Shown here piece by piece: positions 8,262 through 16,800 of a stretch of DNA of 64,000 nt. Location: NCBI GenBank assembly GCA_036506395.1, contig DASXRU010000051.1, positions 19,763 through 83,762 on the forward strand. The letters run 5' to 3'. The stretch's first letter is position 1, and every line of letters begins with the position of its first letter. The translations under genes and the position numbers were made by a program. The DNA comes from DASXRU01 sp036506395 (lineage in GTDB: Bacteria; Acidobacteriota; Blastocatellia; Pyrinomonadales; Pyrinomonadaceae). The notes under the pieces are model-generated. The model ran no database searches. It saw nothing but the letters and a program-made list of their open reading frames with translations, and had not been told where the DNA came from.

Positions 8262-9239
8262 TCACTTCACATTCTTGATCCCGTCCATCACGATTCGGGC
8301 GACGGTGGGAATGATCTCCCGCTCGTTCGCATGGTCTGTGGTAAAGGTTACGAGGACAAACTTCGATCCATCCGGCAACTCGATATAGGCAGCATCGTGC
8401 CGCGTAGTGCTGGTCCATCCGGCTTTCGACCAAAGCCTGGCGCCCCCAATCCCCTGAAGGGCAATCCCGGTAAAGCCGTGGCCCTGGTCATCAGCATCTT
8501 TGCTGGTGCCCGAAAAGTCTCGCTTCAGGAGTTCCATCATTGCAGCGCTTCGCCGGGCCGTCACTGCGCGGCCCGTAACAATTTCAGAGAGCAATCTCGC
8601 TGTCGCCTCGGTAGTCAGTTTGTTACGGTTCTCGCCCTTCGGCCCGCGTGAAATCCGCTCCCGACCGTAGGCGTCTTCGCAAAACGTCTTCTGATTCACA
8701 TTAATGTTCGTGTAGCCAAGCGAAGTGTAATAACGGTTCACGCTATTGCGCTTCTCCTGCCACTTTTTCATTTCCGCTGGCGGCAATTCATACCCGCCGG
8801 TGGTCTGCGTTAGCACGTCAACGACGTACTGTGTTGCCTCGTTCGACGAATCGACAATCATATCGCGCACGGCCCGCTTTAGCTCGTCGGTCTCCTTGAT
8901 CTTTCCGTCTTCCAACCAACGATGCACGGCAGCCAGGTAGAACAACTTGACGACGCTGGCGGGGTAGACGCGCTCGTTGCCGCGAAAACTTGCCTGCTGC
9001 GGATGTTCCGAATCCCTCAGGTCGATCACGGTAATGGATAGCTGGTTATCGGTGAGCTTCTTATCGGCGAATTTTGCCAGAGCGGTTTTAGCGGCTTCAT
9101 CGACTAGAGCTTGCAACGTGCGTGCTGGAGGGGATGCGGTTTGGGCCTGGGCAACTGCCGGGCCGAGGGGCGATGAAATAACGAGACAAGCCGCGACAAG
9201 AAGCTTCCTGGTATTTTGGTTCATCATTATCAGAATCAT
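8262..9239 (-). CDS. class A beta-lactamase-like exported serine hydrolase
   Basis: A 325-residue exported protein with a signal peptide ending near AVAQAQ (about residue 33). It has the penicillin-binding/class A beta-lactamase triad: Ser95-x-x-Lys98 in YPASVVKLF, Ser131-x-Asn133 in DSSNEAT, and Lys272-Ala-Gly in LWSKAGW in place of KTG. An omega-loop glutamate equivalent to Glu166 is not obvious, and the region between the second and third motifs is longer than in known lactamases. It may therefore be a D,D-peptidase or esterase rather than a resistance enzyme. Two further ATGs at 9227 and 9224 are alternative starts. It is divergent from an amino acid permease gene and followed closely by the PhyH-type gene. 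Confidence 0.85.
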   Translation of the reverse strand: MILIMMNQNTRKLLVAACLVISSPLGPAVAQAQTASPPARTLQALVDEAAKTALAKFADKKLTDNQLSITVIDLRDSEHPQQASFRGNERVYPASVVKLFYLAAVHRWLEDGKIKETDELKRAVRDMIVDSSNEATQYVVDVLTQTTGGYELPPAEMKKWQEKRNSVNRYYTSLGYTNINVNQKTFCEDAYGRERISRGPKGENRNKLTTEATARLLSEIVTGRAVTARRSAAMMELLKRDFSGTSKDADDQGHGFTGIALQGIGGARLWSKAGWTSTTRHDAAYIELPDGSKFVLVTFTTDHANEREIIPTVARIVMDGIKNVK

Positions 9240-9253
9240 CCAAATCGAAAAGA

Positions 9254-9282
9254 TTGTTTCAGCGAGCGTTTTAGATTATAAG
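9254..9282 (+). promoter_or_regulatory. predicted promoter of the APC permease, possibly leaderless
   Basis: TTGTTT (9254-9259) and TATAAG (9277-9282) are separated by 17 bp and resemble sigma-70 -35 and -10 boxes. The permease ATG is at 9291, so transcription would begin at or just before the start codon. No real ribosome site is present, which fits a leaderless message. Confidence 0.45.
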
Positions 9283-9290
9283 GCAACGAA

Positions 9291-10628
9291 ATGAAAAACG
9301 TAGCGGCAAGAGTATCAAACGAAGGCCTGGTCCGAGGCATCCGCCGCTGGGACCTCGTCGCCATTGCCGTCAACGGGATCATCGGAGCGGGAATTTTTGG
9401 CTTGCCGTCCAGGGTGTTCGCACTCATCGGCCCATACAGTCTGATTGCATTCGTAGTCTGTGCGGTTGTCGTTACCATGATTATTCTGTGCTTTGCCGAA
9501 GTCGGCAGCCGCTTTGATGAAACGGGCGGGCCTTACCTTTATGCGCGGGAAGCCTTTGGACCTACCGTCGCGTTCGAGATCGGCTGGCTGATCTGGCTCG
9601 CACGTCTGACGGCATTTGCTGCAAACTGCAATCTGCTTGTTAATTATCTTGGTTATTTTTGGCCCTCCGCTACCAGCACATTCTGGCGCGCCGCGATCAT
9701 AGTGATCACCGTAGTGCTACTGACAACGGTTAACTTGCTCGGTGTCAGGCAAGCCGCAATCGTCAGCAATTGTTTTACTATCGGCAAGCTGATCCCGATG
9801 CTGATCTTCATCGCCGCAGGCTTGTTCTTTCTGAACCCACACGCTTACGCCCTCGGAGCGCGGCCAGCCACTGGCGCGTTCTCGCAATCGGTGTTGCTTC
9901 TGATCTACGCCTTCACCGGGTTTGAGATGGCGGCGATTCCAGCGGGCGAAGTACGCAATCCGCAAAAGCATTTGCCACACGCGTTGATGATCGCAATCGG
10001 ACTTGTCGCCTTCATCTACATCCTGATTCAAATTGTTTGCGTGGGAACTCTGCCTGAGCTGGCGCAGTCGCAGAAGCCGCTGGCGGATGCCGGCACACGA
10101 TTTCTGGGAACTGCAGGCGGCGCGATCATTTCGGTTGGCGCTGTCATTTCGATTACCGGTAACCTAAACATCCTGGTGTTGTCAGGCTCGCGAGTTCCCT
10201 TCGCGATGGCTGAACAGAAGCAATTGCCACTATTCATCGCAAAGATTCACCGCCACTTCTTCACACCGCACGTCGCTATTCTGATCACTGCGGTATTAAT
10301 GCTGGTGTTGACCCTCAAGAGTTCTTTCGTAGCCGCCTTAACAATCAGTGCTATCGCCAGGCTGGTTACTTACGCCGCAACGTGCATAGCCTTACTTGTT
10401 TTCCGTCGCCGCAAAGACGCCCCACCGGCAATCTTCCATTTACGAGGAGGACCACTGATTGCAATCGCATCGCTCGTGCTGGCAGCTTGGCTGCTTTTGA
10501 ACAGCACGCTCAAGGAGGCGAAAGTTGCGGCCATAGCTGCGGCAATAGGATTAATAATCTATGCGGCCTGTCGGATAATAATGAGCAAGAATCTACCCAC
10601 CACCAAACCTCGATCCCAGCAAGACTAG
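9291..10628 (+). CDS. APC-superfamily amino acid permease
   Basis: A 445-residue inner-membrane transporter with about 12 predicted membrane helices. The N-terminal helix carries the APC signature VNGIIGAGIFGLPSRVF (substrate-binding glycine loop), followed by CFAEVGSRFDETGGPYLYARE. YAFTGFEMAAIPAGEVRNPQ is the helix 6 region typical of amino acid/polyamine/cation antiporters and symporters. It would import an amino acid or amine by symport or exchange; the exact substrate is not readable. It is transcribed away from the beta-lactamase-like gene, with only about 50 bp between the two starts. Confidence 0.92.
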   Translation: MKNVAARVSNEGLVRGIRRWDLVAIAVNGIIGAGIFGLPSRVFALIGPYSLIAFVVCAVVVTMIILCFAEVGSRFDETGGPYLYAREAFGPTVAFEIGWLIWLARLTAFAANCNLLVNYLGYFWPSATSTFWRAAIIVITVVLLTTVNLLGVRQAAIVSNCFTIGKLIPMLIFIAAGLFFLNPHAYALGARPATGAFSQSVLLLIYAFTGFEMAAIPAGEVRNPQKHLPHALMIAIGLVAFIYILIQIVCVGTLPELAQSQKPLADAGTRFLGTAGGAIISVGAVISITGNLNILVLSGSRVPFAMAEQKQLPLFIAKIHRHFFTPHVAILITAVLMLVLTLKSSFVAALTISAIARLVTYAATCIALLVFRRRKDAPPAIFHLRGGPLIAIASLVLAAWLLLNSTLKEAKVAAIAAAIGLIIYAACRIIMSKNLPTTKPRSQQD

Positions 10629-11080
10629 TCACCGAAATAACCACCCCACTCGCTGAGCTAAAAGCAGGACTCTACATCCTCTCAGCAGCCCGGTCCTCCG
10701 TCGCCGATCAAGAGCGATACTGACATTTTGTGGAGTTATACCGGTGACAAAATTTGGTAAATGCTCCGCGCGTCGGTCCAAAAAGGGACGACCCATTAAT
10801 TGGATGTTAGCCCTTTATCGGAACAAATTTGTGAAGTTTTAAAAGATAGTGCGAGTTGCCCCGGCGTTTCGCCCTGCTGGCATGGGGTTTGTTTGCTTCG
10901 TTTGCGTTTTACCAGTTCCGCCACGTTTTCGGAACTGCACGGTGATATTCCCGCAATAGATCATAAGGGCTTGTATTCACCCGCAGAGCGGCAGGTAGGA
11001 CCTGAGCCCTGCGGTTTGCGTTAGCGGGAAGCAATTCAAGATTCTGAGAGAAAAGACTTTCGATAATTTAGGAGATCACA
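10629..11080. other. 452-bp gap without a recognisable gene
   Basis: The gap lies between the permease and the first DUF11-type gene. No open frame here looks like a protein and no RNA gene was recognised. The last 60 bp are A+T-rich and end in TTTAGGAGATCACA before the ATG at 11081, a good ribosome site, so this end probably holds the promoter of the DUF11 block. A confident -35/-10 pair could not be picked. Confidence 0.5.
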
Positions 11081-11602
11081 ATGAAAAAATCTAAGAAGCA
11101 TGTTCGCACGTTGCCTGTAGTCCTCATGTGCTTGTTGGCTCTAGGCGGTGCGGCGGCTTTCGCACAAAAACAGCTGAAGCTGATGGGCCATCGGCCCGAA
11201 GTCAAGGTCGTGCTCTCCGGCATGGTCGAGCGTGAAGCCGGTCGCATTCCGGTTGATAAAGCTGCGGGCGTCAGATCCGGCGAGATTCTGGATTGGACCA
11301 TCACCTCAGCAAACGAAGGCAATGCTTCCGCGACCGATTACAAAGCTGTAGGGAAAATCCCAAGCGGCACCCAGTTTGTCGCAGGCAGCGCCACCGCCGA
11401 TGGTTCAGCCGCTGTGACTTATAGCATCGACAATGGAAAGAACTTTTCCGCGCAGCCGACAATTGAAGAGAAGCAACCGGACGGTTCCACCAAAAAAGTA
11501 CCCGCGCCTGCCTCCATGTACACGCAGCTTCGTTATGAGTGGGCCGATCCCCTCGTCCAGGGCGGCAAGGTTAGTGCTTCTTATAAAGTGCGTTTGAAAT
11601 AG
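11081..11602 (+). CDS. small secreted DUF11-like protein
   Basis: A 173-residue exported protein. Residues 1-28 form a signal peptide (VVLMCLLALGGAAAFAQ). The mature part contains SGEILDWTITSANEGNASATDYKAVGKI, split by GTQFVAGSATADG, which matches the beta-sandwich DUF11/TIGR01451 conserved repeat (an Ig-like module of bacterial surface proteins), present here as a single copy. The ribosome site is strong (TAGGAG, 8 nt). It is the first of four plus-strand genes coding for DUF11-type proteins, so it may be a subunit or helper of the same surface structure. No anchor or enzyme motif is present. Confidence 0.75.
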   Translation: MKKSKKHVRTLPVVLMCLLALGGAAAFAQKQLKLMGHRPEVKVVLSGMVEREAGRIPVDKAAGVRSGEILDWTITSANEGNASATDYKAVGKIPSGTQFVAGSATADGSAAVTYSIDNGKNFSAQPTIEEKQPDGSTKKVPAPASMYTQLRYEWADPLVQGGKVSASYKVRLK

Positions 11603-11692
11603 TTGCCCCGGACTTCTGCTGAAGCCGAGGCTCCTGCACCCTTTTCTGGCGGTTAACACCCGTCCCGCCCAATCAAAAAGTGAGGAATGATA

Positions 11693-13687
11693 ATGATTAA
11701 AGTTTCCCAAATAACTACAGGTGCGCTGCCCCGCCTGATCGCATTGCTTGCGATCACCTGCGCATTTTACACGCAAGGATTAGCGCAGACCGCCGGCGGC
11801 ACCCAGATAAAGAACCAGGCCAGCGCCACTTATGGAGATGGCAGCGGCGGTTCTTACGACACAGTTTCAAATACGGTCACCGTAATAGTGGCTAACGTCT
11901 CCGGCCTGGCGATTACGCCTGATGCGGGGGTCAACCCGACTGTAGTGCCTAACCAGACGGGAGTGGTCTTCAGTTTTAACGTTACCAACACAGGAAACTT
12001 TTCTGATCAGGTGCGCTTCCTGGCCAGCGGGGCAAGCGTATACCTTGGTGTCGGTAGTCCGGCAACCATAACCCGCGCGGTAATCGACGCTGACAGCAGC
12101 GGCACCATCAACGGCGGAGACCCCGATATTCTGACCAACGGGGCGGATGTTCTTTCGGCTCCCATCGCTCAGAACGGCGCAATTGTCGTTTTGGTCGAAG
12201 TAAGCGTCAATGCCGGGGCCACTGCAGGTCAGTCGGTTGACGTCTTTCTCGGCGACGCCGGTGGAGGTTCGCCTTTTGACAATCAGGCGGCAGACGGTTC
12301 TTCGAAAGAAGTGAGTACAGTCTCCGTTGCTTCCGTTAATGGCTTACGCGAAGCACGCGGCGACGCGAGCGCTGCCGTGGTCAACAACGCGATCTTGGCC
12401 CTTTCACTTAGCGGGCCTGCTGGGCCAGTAGCGCTCGGCTCGAACATTACCTATGCGTGGGACCTTTGCAATATCGGTTCGCGCACCGCATCAGCCGTTA
12501 CTCTCGTGAACGGACCCGGCGGCTCAAACGTCGGCGTCTTTATCATCGCGCCGATTCCAGCTGGGACATCTCTTGCTGGGGCGCCTCCTAATTCGTTTCC
12601 TGCGGGGACGCTTTATTCCACGTCGCCCCTGGGAGACGATCCGATCACAACCGCGACCTGGACCACGACGGCGCCGGTGCCGCTTTCAAACACCACCCGC
12701 GTGGCCTTCAACGTTGGTAACTCCCTGGGAGTCGGTGCCTGCAGTGGCAGCATCAACATGATCGTTACCATCACCACGACTAACGCCACGAATCCGATCG
12801 TGGAACAGGGTGATGGCTATGCGAAGGACAGCCTCAATGTTCAAATCACGGCTGTCTCAAATACGATTACCACGACACTCATCGCGGTCGGTGATGTGCT
12901 CAATGGACCTCAGGGTCAACCTGGTGCGGTGGGACCAACCGACACCAACGACGACTACACCAACAAGAGTGTCAGCGTTGGAATAGCCGGCGTTGCTCCG
13001 GGCGGCGTTACGACTGCTGCCAGTGGCGCAATTAGTTTCACTAATACGCTGCAGAACACAGGCAACGCAAACGACAACTTCACGCTAACTGTGACGAGCT
13101 TCCCTGCGGGAGCAACCGTTGTAGTAGAGGGTGTGACGGTTATTCTCAACGGCGTGGCGACCGGCAATCCTGTTCCGCCGCTGGCCATTGCTTATGCCGG
13201 TTCGTCCAACTACACGGTCGCCATAACCCTGCCGGCCGGAAAGACGGTGCTCACCGGTTATGACACCGTAATCAGAGCCACCTCGGCCAATACGATCAGC
13301 TCGACCAATGACACGATTGATCGCGTGTACACGGGTTTCGTGCGGCTTGACAAGCTGGCAACCGTTGCAAACGCGACGGGTGTCGGCGGCCCAACGGATG
13401 CTGTCCCCGGCGCAGTGATCACGTTTGCGATCACCTATACCAATGTGTCGAGCTCCGGCGGTATCAACAACGTTACCTTGACGGCGACCAACATCGTCAT
13501 CACGGAGAACGGCTCCGCTGCTCCAAACAACTGGGCGACTTACACAGACCACGTTGTCGGCGCTACAGACACGCTCGGCGGCATTATCACGGGTGATTCG
13601 CTCGGCTCGACGGTGTTAACCGACACGATCGCTTCGCTCGCTGCAGGTCAGTCAGGCGTCTTTACTTTCAAGCGCCAGATACAGTGA
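11693..13687 (+). CDS. secreted multi-domain DUF11-type surface protein
   Basis: About 664 residues. The frame also has an ATG at 11687, but GAGGA at 11682-11686 is properly spaced only for the ATG at 11693. After a signal peptide (ending near GLAQT) comes a module with TQIKNQASATYGDGSGG, SGLAITPDAG and FNVTNTGNFSDQV that is also present at the N-terminus of the following giant protein, so the two are paralogous over about 170 residues. DUF11-type beta-sandwich repeats follow (about 230-370, 420-530 and 545-660), rich in Thr, Asn and Val and nearly free of Cys. It ends without an anchor or barrel. It is probably a secreted structural or adhesive protein; function is inferred only from domain type. 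Confidence 0.8.
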   Translation: MIKVSQITTGALPRLIALLAITCAFYTQGLAQTAGGTQIKNQASATYGDGSGGSYDTVSNTVTVIVANVSGLAITPDAGVNPTVVPNQTGVVFSFNVTNTGNFSDQVRFLASGASVYLGVGSPATITRAVIDADSSGTINGGDPDILTNGADVLSAPIAQNGAIVVLVEVSVNAGATAGQSVDVFLGDAGGGSPFDNQAADGSSKEVSTVSVASVNGLREARGDASAAVVNNAILALSLSGPAGPVALGSNITYAWDLCNIGSRTASAVTLVNGPGGSNVGVFIIAPIPAGTSLAGAPPNSFPAGTLYSTSPLGDDPITTATWTTTAPVPLSNTTRVAFNVGNSLGVGACSGSINMIVTITTTNATNPIVEQGDGYAKDSLNVQITAVSNTITTTLIAVGDVLNGPQGQPGAVGPTDTNDDYTNKSVSVGIAGVAPGGVTTAASGAISFTNTLQNTGNANDNFTLTVTSFPAGATVVVEGVTVILNGVATGNPVPPLAIAYAGSSNYTVAITLPAGKTVLTGYDTVIRATSANTISSTNDTIDRVYTGFVRLDKLATVANATGVGGPTDAVPGAVITFAITYTNVSSSGGINNVTLTATNIVITENGSAAPNNWATYTDHVVGATDTLGGIITGDSLGSTVLTDTIASLAAGQSGVFTFKRQIQ

Positions 13688-13786
13688 CGCAGAACTAGTT
13701 TGTATATGCGCGCATTACAAGAAGGGGCGCCACAGTTTCTCAGGCTAATTGTTCTAAGCTGAGAACGGGTCGCGCCACCTACAGGA

Positions 13787-13845
13787 ATGAGGGATGAAGG
13801 CTGAGGGATACGGTCGGAAATCAATCCTTAGCTTTCATCCCTCAT
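13787..13845. repeat. imperfect 21-bp inverted repeat, possible terminator
   Basis: A stretch starting ATGAGGGATGAAGGCTGAGG (13787 onward) pairs, with two or three mismatches, with a segment at 13825-13845 ending TTTCATCCCTCAT. It lies in the 194-bp gap after the 664-residue gene and could end its transcript. The same ATGAGGGATG core forms the stem of the hairpin at 51481-51516. Confidence 0.55.
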
Positions 13846-13881
13846 CGTCCATTTATTAACCCCGCGATATTCATATCCGCC

Positions 13882-16800
13882 ATGCTGAACGCCTTTTCGA
13901 GCAGAACATTTGTCATCGTTCTTCTATGTGTCCTCCTCGCTGGACACGTGGCGGGACTGGTGGCGTTTGCTTCTGAGTCTGGCACGGCCGGAACAGTTAT
14001 CGCGAACCGCGCGGAAGCAACTTATCGAGACGATGAAGGAACAACTTACGCAGCCGTCTCTGAGACGGTGACCGTCACAATCCTTTCAGTCTCGTCACTG
14101 GTCGTGACCCCTGACGAGACGGAATCGTCCGCCAGTGTTGGTCCACAGGAACACATCACAAGACTCTTCCGCGTCTGCAATACCGGCAACACAACTGACC
14201 ACTACACCATCACGCGGGCTGAGGTAAACGCTCCGGCAGCCCTGACCAACCTCTACTTTGACAACGACGCCAGCGGAACGGTGACCAGTGCCGATGCTCT
14301 GGTTAGCGTCAATGGCTCTCCCTCACCAGACGTTCTTCCAGGCGCTTGTATTGGCGTGCTGGCAATCGTGGACACTAACGATTCGCCCGCAAACAGCAAT
14401 CTGATCATTCGACTCGCCGCTCGTTCGAATGTGTTGGATTCAGCCAATGGAAGAGCTGAGGATGAAGGCACGATCATCAACGCGGTCGGCTCTGCGGCGC
14501 GTCTGGCATCGCCTGTCGACAGCAATCTTCCTCCCCTAAAGACGGTTAACGGAAGCGGCCAGGCAGTCGTCACCGCGGGCACTCCCTTCACTTACACTAT
14601 TGCTTTCCGCAATTACGGCGACACTGCCGCACGCGGCGTTGTCTGTATCGACGATCTCCCCACTGAACTTGAATACGTTGCCTCTTCTCTCAGTCTTGAT
14701 AACAGAAACATCAGCGATGCCGAAGACGCCGACGAAGGATCCGTACAGGGACACCGAGTCATGGTCCAACTGCCTCAGGTTTCGCCCGGTCAGGTAGTCA
14801 CAATTTCCTTCAGGGCGCGGCTTATCGGCAGTGTTCCCGGCGGTGCGGGCATAACCAACTTCGCCAACCTTACCGGCCAAAACCTCGCTCCGGTTACAAG
14901 CTCCACGGCAATCGTAGTCATAGATCCATTCGGTACTGTTTTTGCGGGACGTGCCGGCAGTGCAGCTCCGATTGCGGGGGCACAGGTCCAGATCCTTTTG
15001 GATCAGGATGGCACTAGAGCCTTGTCGATTCCGCCCGGTGTAGGTTTCTCACCGAACGCTGAAAATATTAATCCCTTTACCTCTGATGGGCAGGGCCACT
15101 TCAGCTTTGCTTTGCAATCGGACCAACTTGGTTCTGAACTTTCGCCCGCGCTCTACTTCATGAAGGTTACCGCGCAAGCATACTCAGCGCGCATGCTGCA
15201 GATTACAGTGCAACGGAAGCAGACAGGGCTCTTCACCCTTACGGTTCACGCCCTCGATGGGCAACCTCTAGCCCGCGCGGGAGGCTTCGACCTGGTACGC
15301 GAGAACGTGCGGATTGAAGATCTGGCAGCGCTTGCGCTGAATATCCCCATGTTTGAACCCTACGGTCTGGAACTCTCCAAAGCCGCCGATCGACCGCGCG
15401 CTGAGATTGGCGACGCAATTGCCTATCGCCTGGAAATCCACAATCCAACGGCTGCACCGGTGTCGGACGTAGTAGTCCATGATCGTTTGCCTGCCTCATT
15501 CCACTATGTACCAGGAACAGGCCGGCTCACGCGAGGTTCAACGGAACAGCCGATTGAACCGGAGATCGCTGGCGATGAAATCGTCTTTCACATTGGGGAA
15601 ATTGGTCCCGGGGAAAGCGCGCGCTTGCTCTACCGCGCTCGTGTTGGTGCCAATGCACACGAAGGTGAACAGGAGAATGTCGCGATTGCTGCTGGCATGT
15701 TCCCCAACGGCGAGCTCCAGCAGACCCAACCGGCGCGTGCGAGCGTGATCATTGGCAGCGGTGTTTTCTCTACGCGGCAGATTATCCTGGGTCGGGTGTT
15801 CGTCGACACAAACCGCAATGGCAAGTTTGATCACGAGGACAAACCTATGCCCGGCGTGCGACTCTATCTCAATTCAGGCCAGTCAGTGGTCACGGACTCT
15901 GAAGGACTCTACAACATACCTTCGCTGGGCGACGGCCCGCAGGTGCTGTCCCTCGACCCTATTAGCTTACCCGACCGCTACTCGCTGGCGGATGGCGGCA
16001 CACGGGCCGGACGCAGTTGGACCAGGTTGTTGCGCACACCGCTGGGTGGCGGGGCTTTGCTGCGTCAAAACTTCATCTTGATGCCCAGCACTGAAAAGGG
16101 GCACCCGGTTTCTCCAGCCTCTGCCAAAGCCAAGGACTCGATTGCCACGCCATCGGGCACAGGCAAAAGCCCGGTCGCCGTTGCGAACGCGGAAGAGAGT
16201 AAGACCGCTTCAAACAATCTGCCAACGGCCGCCGGCAGGTACGAATTTGTGACCACGGAGTCTGTAGATCCGGTCCCACCCGGTGAAGTGAAAGTACTGA
16301 GCCCCGCTGCGAATGAAGTTGTGTTATCCGCGGCAATGCAGCTCGATGCTCGAGTGGCATTGAATTGGAAGGTCAGGCTCGAGGTAAACGGCAGAATAAT
16401 TTCGGAGAAGAGTATCGGTACCACCCGCGAAGATCAGAAGAACAGCGTTTCAACCTACACATATGTGGGTATTGAGCTACGGCCGGGACCCAACAGCGTG
16501 CGCGCCACCGCTATCGGCCCCGATGGCACGGAGGGACATAATCTGGAATTGACAGTGCTGGGTCGTGGCCCTGTCCAGCGTCTGGAAATCACTCCGGAGA
16601 AGACGGAAATACAGGCCAATGGCCAGGACTCAACAACTTTACGCGTGCGCGCCTACGACCAGTGGGGCAATCCTGCCATCGATGACCAGGTAGCGCTGGA
16701 ATCATCCGCGGGTCAGTTGTTGCGCATTGATGAAAAGACTGGCGAGACGCGACCTGTTGAACAAGATAATATCGCCACTAACTCTGGGTCGCAGTCCCCT

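Noticed and set aside
8239..8433. Longer start for the PhyH-type gene
   Set aside because: It would overlap the end of the beta-lactamase-like gene by about 170 bp and adds Arg/His/Cys-rich residues not seen in the family.
10800..11024. 74-codon frame in the gap before the DUF11 block
   Set aside because: Cys/Pro/Ser-rich composition, no ribosome site, no signal or family pattern.
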